Origin: Cerioporus squamosus | Taxonomy: Eukaryota > Basidiomycota > Agaricomycetes > Polyporales > Polyporaceae | DNA length: 64,000 nucleotides | Assembly (NCBI GenBank): GCA_022592435.1 | Contig: JABYQS010000139.1 | Span: forward strand, 38,307-102,306 | Direction: 5' to 3' | Shown here: in pieces, positions 9,899 through 22,268 of the stretch | How positions within the stretch are numbered: position 1 is the first letter of the stretch | Layout of the letters: every line of letters starts with the position of its first letter | Made by a program: the position numbers and the translations under genes | Notes under the pieces: model-generated | Databases searched by the model: none | Told to the model about the DNA's origin: nothing | Seen by the model: only the letters and a program-made list of their open reading frames with translations

Positions 9899-11966
9899 AT
9901 GGCTTCCTCCTACGTGGTCGATAAGGCATCCACAAGCTCTGGGGAGGAACAAGTCCCCCACTTCCCCAAGGGTACCGCCGTCACCAGCTATGCCCTCGAC
10001 GAGAAGCGAAAGGCTGCTCTGGCCGAGATCGATTCGGCCAAGTTCTCGTAAGTCTCCACTTTCATACACGATCTGCGTGAGGCGGAGGATTGATGAGGAC
10101 GCTATCCGCAGGTGGTTCCACGTAAAAGTCTGCATGGTCGCCGGCGTGGGCTTCTTCACCGATGCCTACGACATCTTCGCCATCAACATTGCGTCGACGA
10201 TGCTTGGATATGTCTACGGTCACGGTGCGTCTGCAGAGACCAGTCATCGGAGTTCGCGTGCTCATCTCTCCGGCAGGCCAGAAGCTCACCTCCAACCAAG
10301 ACCTCGGTATCAAGGTTGCTACTCCCGTTGGCACTCTTATCGGCCAGCTGCTCTTCGGCTGGCTTGCAGATGTCGTCGGTCGTAAGCGGATGTGTGAGTG
10401 CCACTCTTCCTCGTGCCGGTCGATCCAGCCTGACAGAAATATAACAGACGGCATTGAGTTGATGCTCATCATCGTCGCAACCTTCGGTCAGGCCCTCTCC
10501 GGCGCAGGGCATGCCGTCAGCATCATCGGTGTCCTCGTCGTCTGGCGATTCATCATGGGCGTCGGCATCGGGGGCGACTATCCTCTTTCCGCAGTCATCT
10601 CGTCAGAGTTCGCCTCGACACACATCCGTGGTCGCATGATGACGGCCGTGTTTGCTAACCAGGGCTGGGGTCAATTCTGTACGTCTGGACTGCATATTTG
10701 CGGCGGACGAATCCTAATGCGCCTGAATTAACAGCTGCTGCCCTTATTGCGTTCATCACCGTCTCCGCGTACAAGAACTCACTCTTGCACGACGACCCCA
10801 ACGTCCTCGCGCACGTCGACTTCATGTGGCGTATCCTCATCGGTCTCGGCTGTGTCCCCGGCGCGATTGCCCTTTACTTCCGTCTCACGATCCCCGAGAC
10901 GCCCCGTTTCACCATGGATGTCGAGCGCAACGTGCACCAGGCGACCCAGGATGTCGAGAATTTCCTCACCACGGGCTCGTACTACGTCGACCCCGACGCG
11001 GTCATCGAACGCGCGCAGGCACCCAAGGCGTCCCGCAAGGACTTCATGGCGTACTTCTCCAAGTGGGAGAACCTCAAGCTCCTCATCGGCACGTCGTACT
11101 CGTGGTTCGCGCTCGACATCGCCTTCTACGGTCTCGGCCTCAACAACTCCATCATCCTCACGGCGATCGGATTCGGTTCTCCCGACCCGACACTCAAGGG
11201 CACGGCGAAGGTGTACGCGAACTTGAGGAACATCACCGTCGGAAACATGGTCATCTCCGTTGCGGGTCTCATCCCCGGCTACTGGGCGACATTTCTGCTC
11301 GTCGACCGCTGGGGCCGCAAGCCGATCCAGCTCATGGGCTTCACCATGCTCACCATTCTCTTCGTCACGATGGGTACGTGGTCTGTGCCAACGTCCAGGG
11401 CGTAATTTTGATGAAATTTCCGATCATCCGGCAGGTTTCGCGTATGACAAGCTCACGGCAACCTCTGCGGGCACCAAGGCGTTCACCTTCCTCTACTGCC
11501 TCACGAACTTCTTCCAGAACTTCGGCCCCAACACGACAACGTTCATCGTCCCCGGCGAGGCGTTCCCGACTCGCTACCGTTCTACCGCCCACGGAATCTC
11601 CGCCGCGAGCGGGAAGCTCGGCGCGATCGTCGCCCAGGTCGGCTTCGGTAAGCTCGTCAACATCGGCGGCCCGAACGCGTTCGTGAAGCACTTGTGAGTA
11701 CCTCGTGTCTCCACCACGTTGTCCGGTCACTGACGGCACGACTGGTAGGCTGGAGATCTTCGCGTTCTTCATGCTCACCGGTATCTTCTCGACGCTCCTC
11801 ATCAAGGAGACGAAGCTCCAGTCGCTCGAGGAGCTGTCGAACGAGAAGCAGGATGGCTTTATCGAGGGTCAGTCTCCCTTCGTCAACTCGTCACTCCGAT
11901 ACGTCTGTTCTGACGGTGTCTTGTTTTGCAGGTCCTACGCACGCGGCCAACGATAGTAGAGCATGA
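9899..11966 (+). CDS. PHO84-type inorganic phosphate:H+ symporter, copy 3
   Basis: The cleanest copy: eight exons, all with consistent phase (9899-10047, 10112-10224, 10277-10393, 10448-10678, 10735-11373, 11435-11693, 11749-11867, 11932-11966), giving 553 residues, close to yeast Pho84. The start [14 protein letters not shown] precedes ...[11 protein letters not shown] at the first donor. Motifs: [15 protein letters not shown] (TM1), [86 protein letters not shown] and [19 protein letters not shown]. Family members import phosphate with protons at the plasma membrane and are usually induced by phosphate starvation; no regulatory site could be confirmed here. Transcribed away from copy 2. Confidence 0.93.
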
Positions 11967-12672
11967 GCCGCTGCTCCGATGTCTTCAAGAGCCTTCATTT
12001 GCGACTCGCTATCTATTACTTGCATGTCCCCAATCATACCTTCTGGACCGCTCTCTCCTTATACTGATACAATGCTCGCTATCGGTGACGTGTGTGTACT
12101 TGCTGCTGCTGAGTGTAATGGTACTATGCTCGAAAACATGGGTTGCCCTCGGGTATGGTGTCAAACTGGGTCTGTTGTATACTAGAGTAGATGCACACGG
12201 GTGCTTATAATTTTCCGTTTGAGTTCTCCAGCACTTGTGAATTTGCGTGAGGTCGGCACGGCATCACCGAGCTCGACGCGTTGGGACCGGCGGCGGGAGT
12301 GGTTTGACGGCGGCGGTGCCGCATTAGGAAGGGGCTGTGGATCGTCGATTGTGTCCGCCAACCGTGTCTGTGTCCGGAAGCAGCGCCGGAGCCCACCCCG
12401 CACGTCGACGTTCGCTTGTCGCTCGGTAGACAGCATGACGCCATCGCGCCCCGAGGACAGGAGATCTAGGGGAGGGATGCGACGCCTGGTCCTTAGCACA
12501 AACCACAACCACTCGCGCAGCTTCAACGTAAACGCCCCTCTAGTTCGTTCTGATTAACCACCGTGCGTGACATACTTGCTATACTCGCTACCAGTCGTGT
12601 ATAACCAGTACTGGCACTGACTCGGGACATGACGCATACAGGCACACCGTTGTCACCAGAGACTACCTTACC
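11967..12672. other. Intergenic, no gene seen
   Basis: Contains the 3' end of phosphate permease copy 3 and the upstream region of the small -SKL protein. Short overlapping frames on both strands have no recognisable content. Confidence 0.5.
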
Positions 12673-12978
12673 ATGCCCCGCCTCCCGAAAGCAGAGCGCC
12701 TGCCAGACTCGTCGTTCTCCGAGCCGTCCGAGCCGTCCCAGATACGCCCGGAAGACAAGCCCGAGTCGACGCTCCGCGGCGAGCAGGAGGAGAACCCGCA
12801 GCTCGTCGCGCACAGCAAGGGCAGACAGTCCGGCGACGCGAAGGGCACGAACGCCGGCTCCGGCGGCGGTCGCGCAGGGGAGAAGGGAGGGCCACAGAAG
12901 AGAGGGGCGCGGGAGGTAGATGAGGAAAAGCGGAAGGATGTCGCCGGTGGGTTTAATGTTGGGCGGTCGAAGCTCTGA
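12673..12978 (+). CDS. Small disordered protein with a C-terminal -SKL (possible peroxisomal protein)
   Basis: A 101-residue intronless frame starting MPRLPKAERLPDSS and ending GGFNVGRSKL. Composition is rich in Glu, Lys, Arg, Gly, Pro and Ser with no hydrophobic segment, so it should be soluble and largely disordered. The last three residues, Ser-Lys-Leu, are the canonical type 1 peroxisomal targeting signal. I do not recognise a family. The opposite strand also has open frames here, so coding status rests on the sensible ATG context (TTACCATGCC), compositional bias and the -SKL ending. Function unknown. Confidence 0.6.
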   Translation: MPRLPKAERLPDSSFSEPSEPSQIRPEDKPESTLRGEQEENPQLVAHSKGRQSGDAKGTNAGSGGGRAGEKGGPQKRGAREVDEEKRKDVAGGFNVGRSKL

Positions 12979-13349
12979 GTGGGTGAGGATGTGGGACGGT
13001 CGATACGTCTAAGAGACGAGGCTTGCAGCAGCAGCTTGGCGGACGGGTCGTGACGTGTACTAGTAGTATGGAGATGGGACCCGTGTCACGGTATCAGTGA
13101 ATTTCATCCTCAGGGACGAGATATGTTCCAGGCAACGTGTCGCGTGCGCGTTATGTGGCATTGACGAGGACGAGCCACATAAGAACAGTATCTGCAGTGA
13201 AAATTTCGAACTCATCCAAGGTCCCGGTCAACTTGCAAGGAGGAGAGTTGAACGTTCGATTCTGAACGTCTCGAGGGACCCCGAAGACCTTTGTCGAACC
13301 CACGCTACCAGACGCCCACAGCCACAGCCGCGTTGTGGCACCAAACATC
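12979..13349. other. Intergenic upstream of the Nnf1 gene
   Basis: About 370 bp with no recognisable gene. It should hold the promoter of the kinetochore gene at 13350; no clear TATA box seen. Confidence 0.5.
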
Positions 13350-14207
13350 ATGGCGACGAACGCGTCCACCCAAGCGGGCAGCAAACGGTGGACATATTTT
13401 CACTCGGCACTGCAGCTAGCCGTACAAAGATCAGCTCACAAGTGGACGTGAGTGCCATGGACCCCTTGAACGCGTCAGAACGACCGGATTGATCGTCTCC
13501 TGCAGATATGAGGATTTTGCGGAATGTTTCTCGCTATGGTGCGATGAGCAGCCCGAGAACGCGGCCACAATCTTCAACCTCGTGTCCAGCCGTTTGGAGT
13601 CATCGATAACGGTGAGTGTAACGGGCTTTGACGCGTCCTACACAAGTGCTCATCCAGCACCAGGAGAACTGCGAGGGCCTGTTCAAAAAGTACAACGTGA
13701 AGGAAAACCTCGACAACCTGCATGCCGTCGTCACGGCTGCCCGCGCCCGGAAGCAGTCCGGCTACGTCGGCAAGGACGTGTGGCGGGAGGACCTGCAGCC
13801 CCGCGCGGCCGTCCGAGCACGGACCATCCCTCTGCTCGAGCAAGAGCGTGACCGCCTGCGAGCTGAATTGGCGCAGGTACGTCGAACGCGTCCTCTCGTC
13901 GATCTCCCGTCTCCGGATGACGGCTGACACGTCGCGCACGCAGCTCACTGCGGAGAACTCGGGACTGCAGTCGGAGATGGAGCGGAACGTGCGGGCCAAG
14001 GAGGAGGCCGATCGCGAGGCCGCACGGCTTCTCGACGTGCTCGACAAGGTGAGGGCGTGGCGTTCTTTCGCTGCCCGCTGCTTCGTGAGCTAGAGCGATA
14101 GCTGACGCGGATGCTCCCAGGCACTTGCGCAATGGGACCGGATGCCGCTGGAGAAAGTCGAACAATGGACGTTGGGGGCCGCGGAGGAAGCCGGGAGCAG
14201 AGCTTAG
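13350..14207 (+). CDS. NNF1: Kinetochore MIND (Mis12) complex subunit Nnf1
   Basis: Five exons in consistent phase (13350-13447, 13506-13611, 13658-13876, 13944-14048, 14121-14207) give 204 residues. The N-terminal part reads RWTYFHSALQLAVQRSAHKW then TYEDFAECFSLWCDEQPEN. Exon 3 has HQENCEGLFKKYNVKENLD and VGKDVWREDLQPRAAVRA. Exons 3-5 are a Glu/Arg-rich coiled coil (LLEQERDRLRAELAQ onward) ending in a WDRMPLEKVEQWT segment. The pattern of a short helical head, a ...NVKENLDNLHAVV region and a coiled coil fits fungal Nnf1 (human PMF1). In the MIND complex it links centromeric chromatin to the Ndc80 complex. The ATG at 13350 is the first in frame before the W-T-Y-F segment. Family call is from recalled motif similarity. 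Confidence 0.8.
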
Positions 14208-15060
14208 TGGAAGTTTGTGGACGCCGTCGCCCGTTCGCGATTGGTGTCTGTGTGGCGTAGCTTGGGTTTTGTACGACTACTTACGTGTAAACTATAAGGG
14301 CTCGAGGCGGCGGTCTCTGGAGGTAACCATGCAGGGCGGTGACGACGGGCGAACTCAGTTGCGCCGTCGGTCGCAGTGCCACCTGCAAGGTCCGGCATGC
14401 ACGTTCGTTCGTCAAACATGTCGGCCACACCAAACCTGTGGTGAACTGACAACCGTGTGCTCGCTCGAATCGATGTCTGTGTACTTCGGGTGCTTACGAG
14501 GGCCGTGCTCGTGAATTTTGCGCACACAGGTGTGCCATGCGGCGGCGCTCTACCTATCGTGGCCCTGTGGCTGGAACTGCCCAACCAGCCGAGGAGCGGC
14601 GAGAATGCCCCTCAAACAAGTGTTCCTGAGTCTGACTCATGTACGTACGGTATGTATGCATGGAACTCGCCTTCCACAGGTTCAGGGCGAGATATCCCGC
14701 GGCCTGCGGTCATGACATGGTCATGGGCTGCAGATCAGAGACAGCGGTGGGAGGTATGTTTGACAGCACCGACATGCGCGGGCCGGCCTCTATAGCGGAT
14801 ATGGGACGCACTGATCTGCAGTTGAGCAAGTGAAAGACCCGGGAGGCGGCGTGCGCATACGGGAGCAGTGGTCCGACACGCAGTGAACTCACGACTCAAC
14901 AGACGTCGCGAAGGGGAACCTGCTGACGAAGCGGCGAGGCAACAAGGTTTCGGCAGTGAACAGGCTATAAACCACAAGATCCGCGAGCGCTACAAGAGGA
15001 GGGCGGAGAAACCTAGAGTTCCGCAGTACGTAGGTAGGGTGACAGCCGCGCCCCAGAGGG
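14208..15060. other. Intergenic between convergent Nnf1 and the nucleolar RRM gene
   Basis: An 850-bp stretch between two 3' ends. Short frames on both strands show no recognisable domain. Nothing else supported. Confidence 0.5.
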
Positions 15061-16489
15061 TTATGCCTCGGTGGCTTTGGGCTTCTTTTTCTGCGAAGAG
15101 AGTTAGCGGCCAGGCCAGACACGGACGAGCACAGGACGAAGCACAGTCGTCCCATAGACTCGGAGAGCGGAGAACGTACGTATGCAACAGCCTCGAAGTC
15201 GTAGTTGATACCAGCCTCCTCGAGCTTGCGCTTGCGCTGCTCCTGACGCTTCAGCAGCCGTGCTTCTGCCTTCGCCGTCTCCTCCTCTGTCCGAGGCTAA
15301 GATACGTCCCGTGTGAGCTCGAACGGAGGCATGCCACGTCATGCGACACGTACCTTGTTGTGGGCAACTCTCGCCACCCGATCGCGAGGAACGGCCCGCC
15401 ACTTCCTGTTCGCGCCAACCCAGAGCTCTGGGTGTACCTGATCCTTCGGGATGACCTTGCAAGTGAGGATGTGGCCCATGAGGAGGTAGTTGTCCATCGT
15501 CTCCGCAACGATTTTAGCGACTGAGGATGAGTCAAATTCGACAAACCCGTAGTGTTTTGGCTTTCCGGTCTGGATGTTGGGCGTGTCAGCATACTTTAAC
15601 CTGACCATGGGACAAGGGGAAGAGAACGCACCTTTTTGTTGCGCGACAGTCGTAGCCTTGTGACGGTCCCGAACTGCGAGAAGTAAGCCCGCATCTGGTC
15701 CTCATAGAATCCGTGAGGTATCCGCCCGATGTAGATCACGCCTCGGTCCTCAGTCTGCGTGGAGGTTGAGCACAATTCATAGAGGTAATGAGCATGTAGA
15801 CGTACGGGTTTCCGCTTGGCCTTCTCGAGCCTGCGCTTCACCGTCTCATCGTCTTTCGCGACAGTCGGTAGCTTGCCGATGTCGATACCAGGGATGTCAT
15901 CCGTCATCTCCTCATCGGACGAGTCGTCGTCGTCCGACTCGAACCCATAGAACTCCTCCTCTTCGGCCTCCGCCTCTGCCTGCTCGTCTTCAGACTCCTC
16001 TGGCTCCGGTTGAGGTTCGGGAGCTGCCTTCCCCTTCCTTTTCTTCTTCTTGTCTCCCGACTCTTCGACCTTCTTCTCCTCCACTGCCGCGACGGGAGCG
16101 GCGATGCTAACCCGGTTTTTCTTCGTCTCCTTGGCGGGTTGTGCGTTCGACTTCTGCTCCGCTGCACCTGCCGCTTTCCTCTTCCGCTTCTTCTCGCCCG
16201 CGACCTCCGTCTTCTCTGCGACGTCGGGCTGCTCGACGGCAATCGCGCTTTCCTTCTTCTTGCCCTTCTTCACCTCGGCCTTAGTAGGCTCCGGTACAAC
16301 CTTCGTAGCCTCTTCGACCTTCTTCGCCTTCTTGGGTTTGGACGAGGACGGGTCCGCAGGGGCGGCGGCAGGTTGGTCCTCGACAGCCTTTGCCTTCTTC
16401 GCCTGTACGGGAGCATCCGGCTTGAGGTCCTGAGACTTCTTCTTGGCGAGCCTCGCAGGCTTCGCTGAGACGGCGGTAGTCTTAGCCAT
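15061..16489 (-). CDS. Nucleolar RRM protein of the Nop15/NIFK type
   Basis: Five exons (16489-15806, 15754-15632, 15569-15354, 15296-15180, 15090-15061) give 389 residues with all phases agreeing. Residues 1 to about 225 are a disordered Lys/Ala/Glu-rich tail with runs such as KKGKKKE and an acidic stretch ([19 protein letters not shown]). One RRM follows: RNP2-like [12 protein letters not shown], then [15 protein letters not shown] and RNP1-like [13 protein letters not shown]-terminal to it are [14 protein letters not shown] and a basic helix ending KKKPKATEA. This layout matches yeast Nop15 and human NIFK, which act in maturation of the large ribosomal subunit in the nucleolus. The first intron is 51 nt and in frame, so retention would not stop translation. 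It starts 260 bp from the divergent Cdc16 gene. Confidence 0.85.
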
Positions 16490-16749
16490 AGTTTTGTCGG
16501 GGAAGAGAGTCGAGAGTGAAGTGCGCGCGGTGGAAGACGAAAGCCCAAATTTTGGAAGCGCGATCGAGAGTAGACGCCCGAGATGCAGCCACGTGGTCGA
16601 GTACGCGGACGCGTTCGTTCGCGTTCACTTACTTACATATGAGCTCCTTCCTTGAACCACCACCACCTCCGCCCCTGCTCCCTCATCGCATTCGACGACG
16701 CGCACGTTCTGCTTGCTGAGGACAAGGACGTGGCGTGTAGCTAGCAACG
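16490..16749. promoter_or_regulatory. Shared divergent promoter region of the nucleolar RRM gene and CDC16
   Basis: Only 260 bp separate the two start codons, which face away from each other, so both promoters must lie here. No TATA box is evident. The interval is an inferred bidirectional promoter. Confidence 0.55.
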
Positions 16750-19439
16750 ATGGCAGCCACACCCCCGACGGGCTTCGCGATCCCCCGAGCCCCATCTCCG
16801 TCTGGGTCGCGTCCCCGCCACTCTCTGAACACATCGTTCTCTTTCGGGCCCCAGCCACTGCTCAGCAGCCTGGCAGATCCAAACACCAGCGGAGCTTCAA
16901 ACCACAAGTCCCTCTTTGACCCTAGTCGGTCGGTACTACAAACCTCTCCCGTCCGGTCCCCTCGGATATCCCGAAGAACAAAGACGACGGCCAGCAGACA
17001 CCCCCTCGCGAATGATACCACGGATGTCTTTCAGGATGATGCGGACGACGAAGGAGATGAGGAAGGACCTGAGTGGGGTGTCGTAGAGCGGATGCGGCTG
17101 TGGAGACACGATGCAATCATGCAGCACCTGTACGATTCTGCCTCCTTCTGGGGGGACAAAATCCTGAGTTGGACAAGTGAGTGGTACACGTGTTGCAGCT
17201 GCGCGTCAACTCATTTCTCCCGCAGACGACCCGAACGACGCGTTCTGGTTGGCGCAGACGTTCTTCCTCAAGCATGAATACTCGCGCGCCGAGAGGCTCC
17301 TCACGCGCCCGTTCCCCGCCCTCCCACCGCGCCCCCCGGCTGTCACCAATGGCACGTTCCAACCGCCCTTTGCGCCTGCGTCTAACGCGAAGGGGAAGGG
17401 GCGAGAAATGCCTCCCCCACCACTGGGAGGTGGTGCTCTGGGAGACCCCCTTGCACCAGGGGTGCAACGCCTCCCTGTAGGCCCGGGCGAGATGGTCGAC
17501 GTTGCAATCCAGTTCGACGAGGGGGTGTCGCGTCTGGTGGATATGAGTGTCGCATGCCGGTACCTCGCCGCGCAATGTCAGATGCGACAGGGCAAGTGGA
17601 ATGACGCGCTCGAGATGCTTGGGGAGACGAATCCATTCCGCGGTGGGGCAGAGGCCGGGCTGGAGCCTGATGGAGGAATCAAGGTATGTTCTCTACAACC
17701 GGCTCACGATCCAGCGACGATGAACCGAACGCGCAGATCGAAGCGTCCATGTGCAACCTCCGTGGTCTGTTGATGCTGAAGTTGAATCGCGGCGACCAAG
17801 CGAAGCATTGTTTCATGGAGGCCCTTGCCCTTGACGTCAGGTGCTATGAGGCATTCGAGCACCTAGTGAACGGAGAGATGATGACGCCTGAAGAAGGTTC
17901 GTCCGCCGCCGTGCGAGTCGCGACGATGCTGATATTTGTACCAGAGTGGCAGTTTGTCCAGGCACTCGCATACCGCGAGCAAATACCGTCAGATGCTGAG
18001 TTCGTGCGGCTCGTATACTTGTCACGCTTGCGCAAGTACAAACACTCGGACGAGCAAGCTCTCGTACGGAGGCAACTGGTCGAGGAATACAACCTCGGCG
18101 ACAACCCAGACGTATTGTTCAGCTTCGCGGACGCCCTCTACACTCAGCTACGCTGGGCGGATTGCTTCGCAGTAACCTCTCGGTATGTGCGTGAGATTTA
18201 ATAACAATCTATGTCTGACGTTTTATGCGTGGACCCGCAGGATCCTCGGCCTCACAGACGTGCACAAGAACACAATGCCACTTCACATAGCGTGCATGTA
18301 CCACCTCAAACACCTCAACCCGAAACTTTTCCTGCTGGCGCATGAACTGGTGGATAGAGAGCCTGAGAACGCGATCAGCTGGTACGCGGTAGGGATCTGG
18401 TACATGTGCATCGGCAAGTACCAAGAAGCCCGAACGTACTTTAGGTATGCCTCTTGACCTATCCCGTCGCAGCCTCGGCCATCTCACTTCGTGCTCTCTA
18501 CTTGCAGCAAAACATCTCTCATGGACCCGCGTTTTGCACCGGCGTGGATCGCCTTCGCACACGCATTCTCCTTTGAGGGCGAGCATGAACACGCAGTCAC
18601 AGCGTACTCGACATGCGCGCGATTGTACACGGGCTCGCACCTCCCGCTGATGTTCGTCGGGATGGAGCACATCATCCTCATGAACCGGCAACAGGCCGAA
18701 GAGGCGCTGCTTGCGGCGAACCATATGTGCGAAGCGGACCCACTCCTGTTCAACGAGCGCGGAGTCATGGCTTTCATGAACGAAGAGTACGTGCCGTCTT
18801 TGGTGTAGCCCCAGCGGCGCTGGGTTTCGGCGCACTGACTTGTGTCGCGCCCGACAGCTTTGAGACGGCGGCGAGTTTGTTCCAAGCTGCCATTGACCTC
18901 GCGCAGGTCGTTCAGGCATCCCAGTCAGCGTGGGTCCCGACGTTCCTCAACCTCGGCACCGCGCTCAGAAGACTGAAGTGAGTGTTACCGTATCGATCAC
19001 CCTCCTGCGACTAAGTTCGTGTCATCGCTGCAGCCGCCTGTCTGAGGCGAAAGCTGCGTACCAACGCGTTCTCGAGATTGACTACCGCAACGTCGAAGCT
19101 CTGTCATTCATGGGCGTGACACAGCACCTCATGGGCAACACCGAAGCCGCCATCGTCAAGTACCACGAAGTCAGCTATATTTTGCGCCCCTCGTTCCCCA
19201 GCCTGTGCTGACAGAGTTCTATCATCCAGGCTTTGAGCATACAACCGATCAACGGCTATGTCTTGGAGCTGCTCGACATGGCTCTCGAGGCGAGCGCAGA
19301 TATGGGTCCGTTCGGCGCCAAGGGACCTCCAGGCGGCGAGGAGAACTGGGAGAAGCAGATGCGCGAGCATCGGGACAAGGGCAAGGGCAAGCAGGTCGCG
19401 CAGGAGATGTCGTCGGTTGACGAGGATACGAGTATGTAG
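16750..19439 (+). CDS. CDC16: Anaphase-promoting complex TPR subunit Cdc16/Cut9 (APC6)
   Basis: Nine exons with fully consistent phase give about 743 residues. Residues 1 to about 120 are Ser/Pro-rich and include SP/TP sites (likely phosphorylation region). Then come [20 protein letters not shown] and [28 protein letters not shown], followed by TPR repeats through [105 protein letters not shown] and [20 protein letters not shown]. The order and spacing match Cdc16/Cut9, a structural subunit of the APC/C ubiquitin ligase that drives mitotic exit. A 48-nt intron inside [10 protein letters not shown] is inferred, because reading through would insert an unlikely hydrophobic segment. Two other cell-division or nuclear genes lie nearby, without an operon implied. 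Confidence 0.9.
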
Positions 19440-19583
19440 TCGTGCTTGTGTGCAATGGCACTATGAGCTATGCGTTGTGTTGTGCAATATGTATGCGATG
19501 TGTACTCGTACAAACGATGCAGCCTGCCGTGCCTGGCGGTGCGTTCAGTGGACATGGAAGTGGAGATGCAGTACGATAGCCAA

Positions 19584-20663
19584 CTATGCAGCGTCGGCCT
19601 TCTTCATGGTATCCCGTTCGTATCGAGGTGGTGCATCGTCACCGAACCATGGCCTGCTGCTGGCGTAGCCCCATGCGTATCCCAAGGCCTTCCCGCCTAC
19701 CCCGGATGGTGGCCTCCAGAACGTGGCCTGGATGGCTGGCTTGTCCCGCACCTTCCCTCTGCGTCGTTTCCGCTTGCTCGTCTCCTGAGGTTCCCGAGCA
19801 GTCACCACTGGACAGCATGATGTTTCATGCTCGTGCGGTGACGGCTCGACCTCGATCTCTGGGTGAACTTGTGCGACTCGGGGTGGCTGCGGAGGTGGTT
19901 TGGGTCGCTCCAAGACGAGAAGGGGAACGTTCGCATCGGGGATCTGCGCGATCAGTTGCATTTCCTTCTTGCTTGAAGTGGAAGAAGACTGCGAAATCAT
20001 GAACATCGGGTGCACAAGGCTCGGAGGGTATATGTGAGACTCACTGTGTTCGCTTTGCTCGATTCCGCCACAACCCAAGCGAAGTCGACGGCAACCTCGC
20101 GAGCACGGGCTGCTCTACGCTCCGCTTCTGCTGCAGTGTCCTCGGCCGCGGGCCCGTATGAGCTGCGCGTTAGGAGTCGTAATCAGGCGTCGGGATAAGT
20201 GGGAAGAGGTATACGCGATATACATACATTATCTTTGGCGGGGCTTCGGTGCGAGGACAATCGGTTTCGGCTGCGATGCGCCAGAGAGCAATCGGAACGC
20301 TACGATGTGTCCTATCTGTCGATGCGCAGGTACAACGATGAGAGACGAGTAGAACGCACGGACGGCAATTTCTTCTGTGACCGCAACTTCCTGTTCTGCG
20401 TCCTGTTGCCCGGCCTCGTCGACCTTCCTCCGCTTCTTCTTTCGAGGCACCTCTCCATCCCTATCCTCGACCCGCGCTGGCAAGACTTCCTGGATGGTCC
20501 TTTTTAGGATGTTCTCGAGGCGAGCGACCAGTTGAGCATGCTCGGAGTCCCGTTGTTGTACAGATGGATCCTCTTCATCTTCGAAGTCGTCATTCAGAGC
20601 AGCCCTAGATACGATGGTAGTGGAGTTCAGTAGTACGGATGGGTTCGAGTACTTGGGGATCAT
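19584..20663 (-). CDS. Uncharacterised protein with basic patches and a conserved-looking C-terminus
   Basis: Four exons are inferred. The start is MIPKYSNPSVLLNSTTIVSR at 20663 (an upstream in-frame ATG at 20708 is an alternative), followed by an acidic NDDFEDEED stretch, RKKKRRK (possible nuclear localisation signal) and a 44-nt intron that must be removed to keep the frame open. Next come RSVPIALWRIAAETD, PAAEDTAAEAERRAARAREV, VDFAWVVAESSKANT, PDANVPLLVLERPKPPP, SKRKRRRGKVRD and a C-terminus with FWRPPSGVGGKALGYAWGY. I do not recognise a named family. The Lys/Arg runs suggest a nuclear protein. It is convergent with CDC16, 144 bp between stops. Intron positions are moderately secure because phases agree. 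Confidence 0.6.
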
Positions 20664-20708
20664 GGTAGCTGCAGGCAACTGGTGACAGTGGTATGCCGCG
20701 GCGCTCAT

Positions 20709-22268
20709 TCGTGCCGGCTTTTGGATCTGAGATCTGAAGGCTTCGAGATCTATAAATCGGAGCAGACAAAAGAAATAACCACCATGTCATGGTTCTCCTC
20801 TCACTGGAGCTGCCCGCTCGTCTGTGTTGTACATACAAGATCTTCCGCTGCATCAAGGTCATGACCAAGTCATCGACGTCGACGCTGAACGACTTGCTCC
20901 TGCCGGACCGCAAGATTTCCAGAGCTTCCCTGGACTTCGATACTCTGCGACCGTCTGCTCTTCTGCATGCCTGTTATGTCTCTGCCGTCAAGTAAGAGAT
21001 ATGACCAAGTTGGCCAGGAATTCGTCTCGCCAACTATGTACAATGTTGACCGCTTAGCTACCCCAGGAGGCCCTGTCCGTCCTGCTGTGTCATCTCTGTC
21101 GACCAGATCATCACATCAATTGTTTCTTCTGCAACCCAAGTCCATGACCTTCCCCTACTACCGTCTATTGATAAATCTAAGTCCTGTTGAGATGCTTCAG
21201 GTGAGATTGATTGCTCCTCGCGACTGAGCCCAGGCTTAGGATCCTCGACGTCACTCCTGTTAAACGGGACCTCGTCATGGCAGACCCTCAACTCGAAAGT
21301 GTGCGTGGATCATACCGGCCGCGGAAGTCTGCTTCTCGTTGTAACACGGCTTGGCCACATCAACTGGTGTAGGAACGCTGGTCTGCTCCGGATTGGGGTA
21401 AGGTATTCGGATGCGAGTCCTCGAAGATACTTATCAATTTGGAAGCCGTCGCGAAGTTGGCACTCGCGTCCTCAAGTATCTGTGAGAGTAAATGTCGATG
21501 GTGAGGATAAGGCACGGCAGTCAGTATGTAAGTGCCTAAGCTGCCAATACTCGGGCCTCAGGCCTCAGGCGAGCAGGGGCGCGCTCTACAACGCCAAGCG
21601 ACTGTAACATTGGCAACTCTCCATCTCAGTCTTCACTGTCATGTGCGCACCTCATCTCTCGCGAGGTGTCCAATGCATTATGCCATCAGCAAGACCGTCG
21701 CCCTGGTACAAGCAAGGCGCACCTAGGCCTCCTGGCATTTTATTCCTCCGCGGCTGGCCACTTTTCGCATCGTCCTCCAAGCAAGCGACGCACGAAGCTG
21801 ACCTGCGCTTGGCATATACTGACTAGTAGGCAGGATCGTCGAGCACAATGCACAACGCCTACTGGATGAACGTGCGAGAGGGAAGAGGATCGTGCGCCGT
21901 GTTCGTGCGCGGATGATCGGAGAGAGCCAAACTGGGGCACAAACATGACGTCCGGCGGCTCGTTTCCCGCGCGGCGCCCGTCCGTTACACGCCTCTCCCC
22001 ACCCCCGCCTCCTCGTACCCGACCGTCAAGCATCCCGTCGCTGCCAGCCGCTCCTCTCCACCCACAGAGCCCACATACACTCTCACGGCGTAGCCCGTTG
22101 CGCTTCCTCCTGTATCGTGCTGCTCATCCAGAGCGCACCCGACCCGACGGACTGCCAATCTTGAGTTCTTTGTGCTGCAGCATCCTCCCGCAGCACGCGG
22201 TGGCACCCAATATACGCACCTCATAACATCTCTCGCTGCTGTCGACCCCCAGTAGCGTCCTCACAGCC
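20709..22268. other. Gene-free stretch upstream of MAF1
   Basis: About 1.6 kb between two divergently transcribed genes. Short frames only; no domain, tRNA or repeat recognised. Confidence 0.5.
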
